From Saprospiraceae bacterium (GTDB lineage Bacteria; Bacteroidota; Bacteroidia; Chitinophagales; Saprospiraceae): a stretch of DNA of 48,879 nt. The DNA is taken from positions 1-48,879 of the forward strand of contig JABDKX010000234.1 in NCBI GenBank assembly GCA_013001975.1, in the 5' to 3' direction. Positions 33,709 through 43,561 of this stretch are shown here, piece after piece. Position numbers and translations under genes: made by a program. Within the stretch, counting starts at the first letter, position 1. The number at the start of each line of letters is the position of its first letter. Below the pieces are notes generated by a model, which was not told the origin of the DNA, searched no databases, and saw only the letters and a list, made by a program, of their open reading frames with translations.

Positions 33709-35385
33709 TTAATTGAAGTTGTCTGTAACGCATCCTTCGCTTGCGGATGAAACGTTGTTGCGATATTTTCTTAAAAATCCTGTAACAGGTTTATGTAGTG
33801 GTTTCCATTCTTCTTTTCTTTTCTTTAATTCATTATCATCCAAATGAACAAATATTTTGTTGTCTATGGCATCAATAGTTATTTTGTCACCATCGACCAA
33901 AACACCGATTGTTCCACCACAATAAGCTTCTGGTGAAATATGACCAACAACAAAGCCATGTGAGCCTCCGGAAAAACGACCATCGGTTATTAAAGCCACA
34001 TCTGAACCCAGACCACAACCACTGAGTAAGCCAGTAGGTTTTAACATCTCTGGCATTCCAGGAGCACCTTTAGGTCCTGAGTATCTAATGACGATGACAG
34101 TACCTGCTTTGATTTCATTATTTTGTATGGCTTTGTTTGCGGCATCTTCAGAGTCAAAGATTTTTGCAAGTCCAGTAAATATTTCACCTTCTTTACCTGT
34201 TATTTTTGCGACAGCACCATCTTCTGCTAAGTTTCCGAAAAGTATTTGAAGGTGTCCTGTTGGTTTCATTGGTTTGTCAAATGGATAAATGACTTTTTGA
34301 TCTTTAGCAAGTGGCTTGTATTCATCAAGATTTTCTTCAATTGTTTTTCCTGTGACTGTCAAGCAAGAGCCATCTAACAAATCATGTTGAAGCATCAATT
34401 TCATAACTGCAGGGATACCTCCAACTTGATGAAGATCTTGCATAACATATTGACCACTGGGTTTGAGATCTGCTAAAAAAGGTGTGCTATCAGAAATTTC
34501 TTGAAACTCTTTTAATGAGAGTTTTAAATCAAATGATTTGGCAATTGCTAAAAGATGTAATACGGCATTAGTTGATCCGCCCAATACAGTTATTAATCTT
34601 AGTGCATTTATGATTGATGCTTTTTTAACGATTTTTCTAGGAGTGATATCGTGTTCTAATAGATGCTGGATTGCCTTACCAATTCTTTTTGTTTCTTCAT
34701 TTTGTTCAGGACCAGCAGCTGGATTAGATGCATTCATAGGCAATGACATCCCCATTGCTTCGATAGCTGATGACATGGTGTTAGCTGTAAACATGCCGCC
34801 ACACGCTCCAGGGCCTGGACAAGCTTTTTGAATGATATTTTCCAATTCATTATTGTCGATTTCTCCAGCAATATGCTGACCTAAAGCTTCAAAAGTTGAA
34901 ATAATGGTTAAGTCTTTTCCAGCATGACAACCGGGCGCAATCGATCCACCAAAAAATACAATTGATGGTCTGTCTAATCGACCTAATGCCATCATGGCTC
35001 CAGGCATATTTTTATCGCAACCTACAACTGTAACCAAAGCATCATACCATTGAGCAGAAGCTACAGTTTCAATGGAATCCGCAATGATATCTCTGGAGGG
35101 CAAAGAAAAACGCATGCCTGATGTTCCCATTGAAATGCCATCACTCACACCAATAGTATGAAAAATCAAACCCACTAAATCCTGACTAACTACGCCTTTT
35201 TTAATTTCTTTGGCCAGATCATTCAAGTGCATATTACATGGGTTACCTTCCCAACCAGTGCTGACAATGCCTACTTGAGGTTTTTTCAGATCTTCATTTG
35301 TTAATCCTATTGCATGTAACATTGCCCTTGCTGCAGGCTGCGAAGGATCAGAAGTTACATGTTTGCTGTATTTGTTTAATGTCAT
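33709..35385 (-). CDS. ilvD: Dihydroxy-acid dehydratase
   Basis: The 558-residue iron-sulfur enzyme dehydrates the dihydroxy acids to 2-oxoisovalerate and 3-methyl-2-oxopentanoate. Cluster cysteines lie in [13 protein letters not shown] and [15 protein letters not shown], with [12 protein letters not shown] near the N-terminus. [19 protein letters not shown] is the C-terminal signature. It is the first structural gene of the operon and begins 16 bp after the attenuator terminator upstream. Confidence 0.95.
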   Translation of the reverse strand: MTLNKYSKHVTSDPSQPAARAMLHAIGLTNEDLKKPQVGIVSTGWEGNPCNMHLNDLAKEIKKGVVSQDLVGLIFHTIGVSDGISMGTSGMRFSLPSRDIIADSIETVASAQWYDALVTVVGCDKNMPGAMMALGRLDRPSIVFFGGSIAPGCHAGKDLTIISTFEALGQHIAGEIDNNELENIIQKACPGPGACGGMFTANTMSSAIEAMGMSLPMNASNPAAGPEQNEETKRIGKAIQHLLEHDITPRKIVKKASIINALRLITVLGGSTNAVLHLLAIAKSFDLKLSLKEFQEISDSTPFLADLKPSGQYVMQDLHQVGGIPAVMKLMLQHDLLDGSCLTVTGKTIEENLDEYKPLAKDQKVIYPFDKPMKPTGHLQILFGNLAEDGAVAKITGKEGEIFTGLAKIFDSEDAANKAIQNNEIKAGTVIVIRYSGPKGAPGMPEMLKPTGLLSGCGLGSDVALITDGRFSGGSHGFVVGHISPEAYCGGTIGVLVDGDKITIDAIDNKIFVHLDDNELKKRKEEWKPLHKPVTGFLRKYRNNVSSASEGCVTDNFN

Positions 35386-35400
35386 CGCTTGGTTTTAAAT

Positions 35401-35427
35401 AAAAAAAAGCCATTCATAAAGAATGGC
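35401..35427 (-). terminator. Attenuator terminator of the ilv operon
   Basis: On the minus strand GCCATTC, loop TTTAT, GAATGGC is flanked by A6 and followed by eight T. The stem can reach about 13 bp with the A-T pairs. It sits between the Ile-rich leader peptide and ilvD, so it decides whether the structural genes are transcribed. Confidence 0.88.
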
Positions 35428-35446
35428 TTTTTTCATAAAATCAAAT

Positions 35447-35454
35447 ACCATTCA
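35447..35454 (-). promoter_or_regulatory. Antiterminator strand of the ilv attenuator
   Basis: TGAATGGT begins 4 nt past the leader-peptide stop. Its GAATGG(T) can pair with (G)CCATTC, the first arm of the terminator, which would prevent terminator formation. A ribosome at the leader stop codon would cover this strand; one stalled on the Ile codons would leave it free. Confidence 0.75.
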
Positions 35455-35458
35455 ATCG

Positions 35459-35521
35459 TCAGTTCGTAATAATGATGCTGATAATTGATATTGTAATAAT
35501 AGTATTGATGTTTGATTTCAT
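35459..35521 (-). CDS. ilvL: Isoleucine-rich leader peptide of the ilv operon
   Basis: ATG at 35521 to TGA at 35459-35461 encodes MKSNINTIITISIISIIITN: nine Ile in 20 residues, with three Thr and no Leu or Val. Seven of the Ile codons lie in the eleven codons 8-18. It is followed at once by alternative RNA stems and precedes ilvD. This is the classical design of amino-acid attenuation: low charged tRNA-Ile stalls the ribosome, the antiterminator forms and the operon is read. The symbol is by analogy with enterobacterial ilv leader peptides, whose leaders also contain Val and Leu; homology is not implied. Confidence 0.85.
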   Translation of the reverse strand: MKSNINTIITISIISIIITN

Positions 35522-35542
35522 GCTTAAATTTTTCTAAAGAAA

Positions 35543-35550
35543 CAAATGTA
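35543..35550 (-). promoter_or_regulatory. Probable -7 element of the ilv operon promoter
   Basis: TACATTTG on the minus strand matches TAnnTTTG exactly and lies about 22 bp upstream of the leader-peptide start, leaving a short untranslated region. A TTG lies upstream, but the spacing to it is longer than consensus. Confidence 0.5.
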
Positions 35551-35746
35551 TAGATAAAATTATTCTAATAAAAGCAATAAGGCACAATATTTTATTCAAT
35601 TTCTTGTCATTTTGGGTTTTATGCCTATTTTTATTGGACTGTGATATAGATATTTATTTTATGATATCGGAATTAATCCTAAATATATTTAGTTAATTAG
35701 CTGTACCTAATTATTTAGAATTTATAAAACACAAAAGAATTTAGAA

Positions 35747-36634
35747 ATGAACAGCAAGTTTTTATTATTAGTTATTCTCGGATTGTTTTTTTTCAGCTCA
35801 TGTTCAGACGTTGAAAATGAAATTTGGATCAATGAGGATGGATCAGGAAAAATGGAAGTAAAAATAGACATGAGTTCTATGCTAGAAATGGCGTCGATGT
35901 TTGAAGGAATGGGCGATGAAGGCGAAGAAGGAACTGAAGGTGATGATGAAGAGCAGGAAGAGGAATATGAAATTGAAGAAGAAGAATCAAATTCTTTTGA
36001 AGACGCAAAGAGTTTTGATGATATTATGGACGGCATTATGAGTCCTGAAAACATGAGAGATATTGATACAACTTTCAATATGTATGATGTTATGCCAGAT
36101 TCAATTAAAAATCAAGTTTCTAATAGTGAATTACTTAAAAATATTAACATAAGTGTCTTAGCTAACAAAGCTGAGAGTGTTGCTAAGTTTTCTTTACAGT
36201 TTGTTTATAAAAGCCAAGATGAATTGATGGAAATATTTTCTTCTTTGTCTGAACTTGATTCTGATACAAGTGATGAAGAAAAAGAAGCAAGTTTAGATAA
36301 GTTTAGAAGCATGATGACGCAATATGAGGTTGATTTAAAAAATGGAATTTTAACCTTACCTGCTCAAGACTTTAACGATGACTTGTTAGGAGAAGGATTA
36401 GGAGAAGGAGCAGGAGATAAAATGGACAACATGGACGACGAAGCAATGGGAATGATGCAAATGTTATTTGGAGATGCCAGTATAGTAACTAAAATTCATT
36501 TACCAGGTGAAGTAATTTCTTGCGATGATAAAGAAGCAGATATATTTGGAAATCAAATTCGAGTTAAGGATTCTTTTATGGATCTGATGAAAAATAAAAA
36601 GACCAAAGGTCGAGTCATTAAGTTTAAAAACTAA
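35747..36634 (+). CDS. Acidic lipoprotein of unknown function
   Basis: The 295-residue protein has a lipoprotein signal (FFFSSCSD, Cys about 19). It continues with ENEIWINEDGSGKMEVKIDM, then an extremely acidic low-complexity stretch at about 60-90 (Glu/Asp/Gly). A mixed region of predicted strands and helices follows, with a second Gly/Glu repeat (LLGEGLGEGAGD) near 225. The first motif resembles Bacteroidota lipoproteins with a beta-rich domain that begin with an EVxxxIWINxDGSG pattern; no function is known. It is monocistronic with a terminator shared with the convergent prfC. Confidence 0.7.
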   Translation: MNSKFLLLVILGLFFFSSCSDVENEIWINEDGSGKMEVKIDMSSMLEMASMFEGMGDEGEEGTEGDDEEQEEEYEIEEEESNSFEDAKSFDDIMDGIMSPENMRDIDTTFNMYDVMPDSIKNQVSNSELLKNINISVLANKAESVAKFSLQFVYKSQDELMEIFSSLSELDSDTSDEEKEASLDKFRSMMTQYEVDLKNGILTLPAQDFNDDLLGEGLGEGAGDKMDNMDDEAMGMMQMLFGDASIVTKIHLPGEVISCDDKEADIFGNQIRVKDSFMDLMKNKKTKGRVIKFKN

Positions 36635-36640
36635 AATCAG

Positions 36641-36672
36641 AATCCCTGGCAAAATTAATTGTCAGGGATTTT
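36641..36672 (+). terminator. Terminator of the acidic lipoprotein gene
   Basis: AATCCCTGGCAA and ATTGTCAGGGATT form an 11-12 bp stem with a small mismatch, then eight T. It ends 3 bp before the stop codon of the convergent prfC gene. Confidence 0.88.
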
Positions 36673-36674
36673 TT

Positions 36675-38255
36675 TTAGAATTCACTGCTCGTGTGGAAAA
36701 TAATGTCAGGATGATTATCCTGTGCCATTTTTAAGGTCCAAGCAGATTCTGCTAAATAAACCAACTTCCCATCTTTATCAATAGCCAGATTATTTCTACG
36801 TCTCGATTTTAATTCGTCCAGTGCTTCTTCACTTTCGCTGCTTACCCAACATGCCTTATGCATAGCTAAAGACTCATAGGTACATTTTGCGCCATATTCA
36901 TGTTCTAACCTGTGTTGAATAACATCAAATTGCAGGGCACCAACTGTTCCAATAATTTTTCTATTGGAATCTAATTTGGTAAATAATTGTGCAACACCTT
37001 CTTCCATCAATTGGTTAATTCCTTTATTCAATTGTTTCGACTTCATTGGGTCTGCATTATTGATAAACCTAAACTGCTCTGGAGAAAAAGATGGAATACC
37101 TTTAAAGTGTATTTCTTCTCCTTCAGTTAATGAATCACCAATTTTAAAATTTCCCGAATCATAAATACCAACAATATCACCAGGGTATGCATCGTCGACG
37201 ATGTTCTTTTTAGACGCCATAAACATAGTTGGGTTTGAGAATTTCATTTTTTTATCTTGCCTGACATGATAAAAATTGACATTTCGTTTGAATACGCCTG
37301 AGCAAACTCTTAAGAAGGCAATTCTGTCTCTATGCTTTGGATCCATATTCGCATGGATTTTAAAAATAAAACCAGTAAACTTCTCTTCATCTGGTTTGAC
37401 CATGCGCTCTTCGGTTTCTCTGGGAAGTGGCGAAGGTGCAATCTCAACAAAACAATCCAACATTTCTTTGACACCGAAATTGTTAATAGCACTACCAAAA
37501 AACACAGGATTCAATTCCCCTCTTTGATAAGCTTCTTGATCAAACTTGGGATATATTTCATTAATCGTATTAACTTCTTCTCTTAACTCATCGGCAATAG
37601 CTTCTCCCAACATTTCATTTAATATAGGATCGTCTAAATTGCTTATTTCAATAGTATCCTCTTCGAGTTGTTTTCCATGAGCCGCAAAGAGTTTTAATTT
37701 AGACTCATAGATATTATAAACTCCTTTAAATCTTTGTCCCATACCAATCGGCCAACTCAGAGGGCAAGCTTTCATACCTAATTTCACTTCAATATCATCC
37801 AGAAGATCAAATCCATCTTTTCCTTCACGGTCAAGTTTGTTTATAAATACAATCATCGGCGTGCTTCTGGTCCTACACACTTTAACTAGTTTCTCAGTTT
37901 GTTCCTCAACACCTTTGGCAACATCAATAACAACAATAGCACTGTCTACTGCTGTTAAAGTTCGATAAGTATCTTCTGCAAAATCTTTGTGACCCGGTGT
38001 ATCAAGAATGTTTATTTGTTTGTCTCGATATTCAAATGCCATAACGGATGTGGCAACCGAGATTCCCCGTTGTCGTTCGATTTCCATAAAATCAGAAGTC
38101 GCATGCTTCTTTATTTTATTGGACTTAACGGCACCTGCTACTTGAATAGCCCCACCAAAAAGAAGTAGTTTTTCAGTCAATGTCGTCTTACCTGCATCTG
38201 GATGCGAAATAATACCAAATGTTTTCCTTTTATCGATTTCTTGTTGTAAACTCAT
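36675..38255 (-). CDS. prfC: Peptide chain release factor 3
   Basis: The 526-residue translational GTPase recycles RF1 and RF2 after termination. The G1 loop is SHPDAGKTTLTEKLL (about 17-31), switch I RQRGISVATSVMAF, G3 DTPGHKDFAEDTYR and G4 INKLDREGKDGFDL. RF3-specific domains follow (FTGFIFKIHANMDPKHRDRI, GTVGALQFDVIQHRLEHEYG). Length and motifs match RF3 rather than EF-G or LepA. It is monocistronic. Confidence 0.95.
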   Translation of the reverse strand: MSLQQEIDKRKTFGIISHPDAGKTTLTEKLLLFGGAIQVAGAVKSNKIKKHATSDFMEIERQRGISVATSVMAFEYRDKQINILDTPGHKDFAEDTYRTLTAVDSAIVVIDVAKGVEEQTEKLVKVCRTRSTPMIVFINKLDREGKDGFDLLDDIEVKLGMKACPLSWPIGMGQRFKGVYNIYESKLKLFAAHGKQLEEDTIEISNLDDPILNEMLGEAIADELREEVNTINEIYPKFDQEAYQRGELNPVFFGSAINNFGVKEMLDCFVEIAPSPLPRETEERMVKPDEEKFTGFIFKIHANMDPKHRDRIAFLRVCSGVFKRNVNFYHVRQDKKMKFSNPTMFMASKKNIVDDAYPGDIVGIYDSGNFKIGDSLTEGEEIHFKGIPSFSPEQFRFINNADPMKSKQLNKGINQLMEEGVAQLFTKLDSNRKIIGTVGALQFDVIQHRLEHEYGAKCTYESLAMHKACWVSSESEEALDELKSRRRNNLAIDKDGKLVYLAESAWTLKMAQDNHPDIIFHTSSEF

Positions 38256-38490
38256 ATATTAAAATGACTGCAAAAGTATTATTATAAGACATAGAGTCCA
38301 ATTTATCAATCAACTAATTGAATATTATTATTTCTGATCAATTTTGGTTTGAATGAAATAAATAATTAGTAAAAATTCAAGAAGCTTTTATAAACATATT
38401 TTGTTTTGTAGATTCACATTTCACGACAATCTTAGTTTATGTTTATTGTGTGATAAAATGCGTTTAATTAAAAAAGGTCAAGTTTAAAAA

Positions 38491-40179
38491 ATGACATCAA
38501 TCAAAATTTTCTTAAGTTGCTTTTTGCTGCTGGTATGTTCAAATTTCTTACCAGGACAGGATCTTTTATCAAGCATCATAGAAAGGTATGATGAATTTAA
38601 TAAAGAGATAGAAGAAGCTTCGAAAACAGGGTGGCCAAATGTTTCTGACAGCTTTATTGAAAAAAATATTTTGCATCATCAATCATTAATTCAAGCCTTG
38701 TCAAAAGTAAATAAAGCAGAGCTTAATGAAGAGGATCAAATTAATGTTGAGATGTTTAAATTGATTCTTGAAAGTGCATTATTTGATTTAGAATATGGCA
38801 CGCATTTAATGCCACTCAATAGTGAAGGTGGATTTATTATTTCTATGATGTATAATGTCAGAGGAAAAAAATTAAATTCGGATGAGGATATTCAAAATTA
38901 TATTAAGAAGATAAATTCAACAAATCTATACCTAGATGCTCAAATTGCTAATCTAAGAAAAGGTTTAAAATCTGAAATTATACGACCCAAAATTGTCGTG
39001 GAAAATTGTATTCAAATCTTAGAAGATTTATTATCATCTGACGAATTTTTCTTGTTTGTTCCTTTAAAAGGTAAACACACTTTTGAACCACAATTTGAAA
39101 CAGAAATTTTTAATGCATTCAGAAGGTTACATACTTTCTTGAAAAATGAATATTTGCCAAAAGCAAGAATTAAGATTGGTATTAAAGAAAACAAAAATGG
39201 GAAAGCATTTTACGAGCAACGGGTAAGATTTTATACGACATTGGATATGAGTCCGCAAGAGGTATTTGAAGTTGGTAAAAGTGAAGTTGCAAGAATCAGG
39301 TCTGAGATGGAGGCCATTATTGATTCAGTAAATTTTGAAGGCTCCTTTGAAGAGTTTACCACTTTCCTAAGAGAAGATCCTCAATTTTATGCCCAGACTG
39401 ATAAGGAGTTGTTATATTTTGCTTCTTGGTTATCAAAAAAAGCAGAAGCGTTTTTGCCTAGGTATTTTAACAAACTCCCGCGATTGCCATTTACGGTGAC
39501 ACCTGTTCCATTAGCAATAGCACCTAATTATACAACTGGAAGGTATTCTGGTGGTTCGATGAAAGGGCAAAAAGCGGGGCAATATTGGGTTAATACTTAT
39601 AACTTGCCCGCAAGACCACTTTATGTCCTTCCTTCATTAACTTTACATGAAGCGGTTCCTGGACATCACCTTCAAATCAGTTTGGCAAAAGAATTAAAGG
39701 GGTTACCCAAATTTAGGTCACATTACTTAAGTGCCTTTGGAGAAGGTTGGGGACTTTATTCAGAATACTTAGGTAAAGAAGCAGGAATGTATCAAACAGC
39801 TTATGAAGATTTTGGCAGATTAACTTATGAGATGTGGAGAGCTTGCCGACTGGTTGTTGATCCTGGCATGCATTATTTTGATATGACTAAAGAGGAAGCC
39901 ATAGCATTTATGAAAGACAATACTGCATTATCAATGCATGAAATCAATACTGAAATAAACAGATATATTGGTTGGCCAGGACAAGCGGTATCATATAAAA
40001 TTGGGGAGTTGAAAATTAGAGAGCTGCGTAAAAAAGCGGAATTAGAGTTGGGTGATAAATTTGATATTCGCGAGTTTCATGACCTCGTTTTAGCTAATGG
40101 ATCAATTCCGCTTAATACTTTGGAAAGAATTATAAATCAATACATAGAAATTAAAAATTCAGATGTCGAGAAAAATTAG
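38491..40179 (+). CDS. Secreted DUF885 family protein (putative metallohydrolase)
   Basis: The 562-residue protein has a signal peptide (about 1-22). The mature part is helical and fits DUF885. The hallmark is LTLHEAVPGHHLQISLAKEL, an HExxxGHH-type motif, followed by AFGEGWGLYSEYLGKEAGMY (Glu ligand) and GWPGQAVSYKIGELKIRELR. The pattern resembles zinc-dependent carboxypeptidases. Activity is unproven for most members. Its end overlaps the oxidoreductase gene by 17 bp. Confidence 0.88.
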   Translation: MTSIKIFLSCFLLLVCSNFLPGQDLLSSIIERYDEFNKEIEEASKTGWPNVSDSFIEKNILHHQSLIQALSKVNKAELNEEDQINVEMFKLILESALFDLEYGTHLMPLNSEGGFIISMMYNVRGKKLNSDEDIQNYIKKINSTNLYLDAQIANLRKGLKSEIIRPKIVVENCIQILEDLLSSDEFFLFVPLKGKHTFEPQFETEIFNAFRRLHTFLKNEYLPKARIKIGIKENKNGKAFYEQRVRFYTTLDMSPQEVFEVGKSEVARIRSEMEAIIDSVNFEGSFEEFTTFLREDPQFYAQTDKELLYFASWLSKKAEAFLPRYFNKLPRLPFTVTPVPLAIAPNYTTGRYSGGSMKGQKAGQYWVNTYNLPARPLYVLPSLTLHEAVPGHHLQISLAKELKGLPKFRSHYLSAFGEGWGLYSEYLGKEAGMYQTAYEDFGRLTYEMWRACRLVVDPGMHYFDMTKEEAIAFMKDNTALSMHEINTEINRYIGWPGQAVSYKIGELKIRELRKKAELELGDKFDIREFHDLVLANGSIPLNTLERIINQYIEIKNSDVEKN

Positions 40180-41314
40180 AATGGGCATGATCGGCGGCGG
40201 TCGCGGTGCATTTATTGGAAATGTGCACAGGATGGCAGCTGCTTTAGATGGACAAATAGAATTGGTATGCGGCGCATTTAGCAGCAATGCTGAAAAGTCT
40301 AAATTATCAGGTGATGATTTATTTTTAGACGAAAGCAGAGTGTATGGATCCTATGCTGAAATGATTGAAAAAGAGAAAGCATTACCACTAGGTGAAAGAA
40401 TGGATTTTGTTTCAATAGTAACTCCGAATCATGTACACTTTGGTCCTGCTAAAATGGCATTGGAAAATGGTTTTCATGTTGTTTGTGACAAACCTCTTGC
40501 ATTTAATTTGGAGGAAGCAGAGGAATTAGAACGCCTCGTTAATGAAACGGGATTATTGTTTGCATTGACTCACAATTACACAGGCTATCCTATGGTAAAG
40601 CAAGCCAAAATGATGATCCAAAATAATGAGATTGGCAAAGTAAGAAAAGTTATTGTTGAATATCCGCAAGGTTGGTTGTCAACAAAATTGGAGTCTACTG
40701 ATCAAAAACAAGCCGCCTGGAGAACTGATCCGAGTAAGTCTGGAATAGCAGGTGCGATGGGAGATATAGGAACACATGCTGAAAACTTGGCAGAATATAT
40801 TACAGGATTAAAGATTGATGCCATATGTGCAGATATAAGTACGTTAGTAGATGGAAGGTTGCTTGATGATGATGGTAATGTCCTATTGAGATTTGACAAT
40901 GGTGCCAGAGGAATACTGTATGCATCGCAAATTTCAGCAGGTGAAGAAAACGGATTGGCCATTAGAATTTATGGTGAGAAGGGTGGATTGGAATGGCACC
41001 AAATGGAGCCCAATACACTTCTGGTTAAATGGTTGGACAAGCCTTCACAAAACTATAGAACAGGGGTAGGAGAGTTGTATCCAGAGACGCAAGCACATAC
41101 TCGAATCCCTGCAGGACATCCCGAAGGATATCTTGAAGCATTTGCTAATATTTATAGAAATTTTGCAATGTGTGTGAGAGCCAAGTTGGAGAATAAAGAA
41201 GTTGAAAAGGTATATCAAGATTATCCTACAGTGTCAGATGGCGTTAGAGGAATGAAGTTTATTTATAAGGTGATTGAGTCTGGTAAAGCTGATGCTAAAT
41301 GGATTAAGATGTAA
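40163..41314 (+). CDS. Gfo/Idh/MocA family NAD(P)-dependent oxidoreductase
   Basis: The 383-residue protein starts with a Rossmann fold (GMIGGGRGAFIGNVHRMAAA, about 8-27) and has the family motif SIVTPNHVHFGPAKMALENG followed by CDKPLAFNLEEAEEL with the conserved Lys-Pro. The C-terminal alpha/beta domain has GAMGDIGTHAENLAEYITGL with the Asp-His pair expected for catalysis. Such enzymes oxidise or reduce sugars, inositols or similar substrates. No sugar genes are adjacent, so the substrate is open. It is coupled to the DUF885 gene by overlap. Confidence 0.9.
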   Translation: MSRKIRMGMIGGGRGAFIGNVHRMAAALDGQIELVCGAFSSNAEKSKLSGDDLFLDESRVYGSYAEMIEKEKALPLGERMDFVSIVTPNHVHFGPAKMALENGFHVVCDKPLAFNLEEAEELERLVNETGLLFALTHNYTGYPMVKQAKMMIQNNEIGKVRKVIVEYPQGWLSTKLESTDQKQAAWRTDPSKSGIAGAMGDIGTHAENLAEYITGLKIDAICADISTLVDGRLLDDDGNVLLRFDNGARGILYASQISAGEENGLAIRIYGEKGGLEWHQMEPNTLLVKWLDKPSQNYRTGVGELYPETQAHTRIPAGHPEGYLEAFANIYRNFAMCVRAKLENKEVEKVYQDYPTVSDGVRGMKFIYKVIESGKADAKWIKM

Positions 41315-41460
41315 GATGTAGTTTGTAGAGGTTCTGAGCAATTACTCAGTGTTACACAGAGGATATACAGAGATTTTGAATTTTTTTAACTTACCAATAG
41401 GGGTTTGGCTGAAAATAAATGTCCTATAAGTGGATAATGAAAAATGGATTTAACTTTTGT

Positions 41461-41484
41461 AGGCCTTCCCGGACAGGAAGGCTT
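41461..41484. terminator. Hairpin between convergent genes
   Basis: AGGCCTTCC and GGAAGGCTT form an 8-9 bp GC-rich stem with a bulge. T-rich DNA follows on both sides, so it could end both the oxidoreductase transcript and the BlaR1-like transcript. Confidence 0.7.
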
Positions 41485-41491
41485 ATTTTAT

Positions 41492-43558
41492 TTATATACC
41501 AAATAAGGAATTGGACTCTATTTTTTCTTTGTCTTGTGATGATATTTCAAAGAATATTTTAGAACTTTTAGTCAAGCTAATTCCAGTTTGCTTTTCGTAA
41601 ATAGTTTTGTACTTATTCCACAGATTTTTTGGTTGCTTATCTCCATCTATTTTTAAATACTTTCCTGTAATTTCTACTTTGGTTTTACCAGTTTCAGGAA
41701 TTAATCCATCCTCAAGTAATTCTTCTATGATAATATCAGACACTTTTCTATTATGATCGAATAACTTTTTATGATTTTTATTAAAATTTTTATTGTTAAA
41801 AAACTCTCTTTCAACATCTTGCATTTCTCTTTCTAAAAAATTATTGTTTCTATGGAAAAAGTGCTCTTCCATTTTTTTAGGGAATAAATTATTTAATTCC
41901 TTTTCTATTTTTAATTCTGCGATAAGGTCTTCATTAATTTTTCCTTTTTTACCACTTAAAAATTCTTCATATTCTCTCGTGGTTTCAAATAAAGATTTTG
42001 GCATTTTCTGTGGAAATAAATCCCAGATAGAATCAATAAAAATATTTTTGTTATTGTCCCTAAGTTTTCTTTCAAGAACATGGTATTTGATGCTGTCTCT
42101 TATAGTATCAATAGCAAAATCATCAAAGTCTTCGAAAGCATAAGCATAGAAATCTTTTTTATGTGACTCGGGTAAATTAGAATTCTTTTGGCTGTATTTT
42201 TCTATAATTGAATCCATGTTTATAGCGTTTCTACTTAACTTTTCAAGCAAATAAACATTACCGAAATCATCTCCACATTCAGGAAAAAGTGTGATAATAT
42301 CTTTAGAATCATCTGGCATTAATTCAACGATAACATCTTCGTGTTCACTCAACTCTTCCTTAGGGATGTCGGAACCATCAATCTTCAGTTTGGTAATTTC
42401 ACCGTTTTCCATTTCAAGTTCTAACTCTTTATTATTGGTTTTCTTCTTGATATGAAATGAATTTCTCTCTGGAATTGTATCAAGATAATATTTGATATCT
42501 TCCGGGGACTGTGGGCAATCATCAATAATATATATCTCGTAGTTTTCATTAGGAACCTCTTCTGTAACGTGATAGTTTTCAGCACCAACAAATATGGTTG
42601 TAAATAGCAGAAGTGCTGCTAATACCTTATCTCTATAATTGCTTTTAGTATGCGGTTGGTTTATCAAGCGAAGGATTCTATTTTTAAAAGCATTTTTATT
42701 TCCAGAAAAACCTAATGCCGGTTGAATATTATGGATTTTTATTTCCTGTAATTTGATTAATGTTTTAGCATATGAAACACTGTTGCCTGTATGTTGAATA
42801 GCCAAATCATCGCAGCAATTTTCTCTTTCTAACCTGATGCGAGAAGAAATGTACCAGATTGCAGGATGGTAGTAGAAAATTGTTTCCGTAGCGATTTGTA
42901 ATATATTAAATAAGTAATCGTGTCTTTTGATATGGGCAACCTCATGAGCAATGATGGCATTAACTTCTTCAATAGTCAGTTGATTGACTAAGCCCAGAGG
43001 GAATAATATGATTGGCTTAATGTAGCCCATCACTAAAGGAGTAGAAATTTTATTTGATTCCTTGATTTCTATTTTTCTATTTATATCAAATTTGCTTCTA
43101 AATTTATCGAGTGATTTATTGAGAACTTTATTTGAAGCAGATGCATCTTTTATAATTCTTTTTAAATAAACATAGCCAGAAGTAAATTTCAAAAGGAAGA
43201 GAAGTGAACCAATCAACCACGCATTGACAATAGCAAATAGGTATGTATCCATAAATGAAATAAACCCAGCAACTGAACTTTGCAGCATAGGAGTTACATG
43301 AGCCTGATAAATCACAGCTTCAGCTACGCCTTTTGCTTCTGAATCTATGTAGTAAATTGAAAACGTGACTAATGAGATTAACATACATATTCCTAATGCT
43401 CCGAAACCAACAAAATACCTGAATGTTGATTTCTTGTTTTGCATGATTTTCAGAATAAATACGAGCATCAATGCAACAAGTGTAAATTGCCAAATTGAAT
43501 GTATTAATGTCCATGCTAAGGCATAGGCTAAATCATTGGATAGGATTGAATTTATCAT
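41492..43558 (-). CDS. BlaR1-like M56 membrane metallopeptidase with long charged tail
   Basis: The 688-residue protein has four N-terminal membrane segments (about 12-38, 48-70, 95-122 and, after the peptidase part, near 305-325). The cytoplasmic zinc protease motif is HEVAHIKRHDYL (His205, Glu206, His209), followed by HPAIWYISSRIRLERENCCD with the third ligand. BlaR1 and MecR1 cleave the paired BlaI/MecI repressor after sensing. The C-terminal half (about 330-688) is not a penicillin-binding domain; it is a charged, low-complexity extension of unknown role. The signal sensed is therefore probably not a beta-lactam. It starts 3 bp after the repressor gene. Confidence 0.88.
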   Translation of the reverse strand: MINSILSNDLAYALAWTLIHSIWQFTLVALMLVFILKIMQNKKSTFRYFVGFGALGICMLISLVTFSIYYIDSEAKGVAEAVIYQAHVTPMLQSSVAGFISFMDTYLFAIVNAWLIGSLLFLLKFTSGYVYLKRIIKDASASNKVLNKSLDKFRSKFDINRKIEIKESNKISTPLVMGYIKPIILFPLGLVNQLTIEEVNAIIAHEVAHIKRHDYLFNILQIATETIFYYHPAIWYISSRIRLERENCCDDLAIQHTGNSVSYAKTLIKLQEIKIHNIQPALGFSGNKNAFKNRILRLINQPHTKSNYRDKVLAALLLFTTIFVGAENYHVTEEVPNENYEIYIIDDCPQSPEDIKYYLDTIPERNSFHIKKKTNNKELELEMENGEITKLKIDGSDIPKEELSEHEDVIVELMPDDSKDIITLFPECGDDFGNVYLLEKLSRNAINMDSIIEKYSQKNSNLPESHKKDFYAYAFEDFDDFAIDTIRDSIKYHVLERKLRDNNKNIFIDSIWDLFPQKMPKSLFETTREYEEFLSGKKGKINEDLIAELKIEKELNNLFPKKMEEHFFHRNNNFLEREMQDVEREFFNNKNFNKNHKKLFDHNRKVSDIIIEELLEDGLIPETGKTKVEITGKYLKIDGDKQPKNLWNKYKTIYEKQTGISLTKSSKIFFEISSQDKEKIESNSLFGI

Positions 43559-43561
43559 GAT

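Noticed and set aside
35722-36078. A 118-codon leftward frame of almost pure Ser/Pro/Ile
   Set aside because: It is the antisense image of the acidic Glu/Asp-rich stretch of the lipoprotein gene.
41334-41349. CTGAG/CTCAG hairpin after the oxidoreductase gene
   Set aside because: The stem is only 5 bp and there is no T-run; the better terminator is at 41461-41484.
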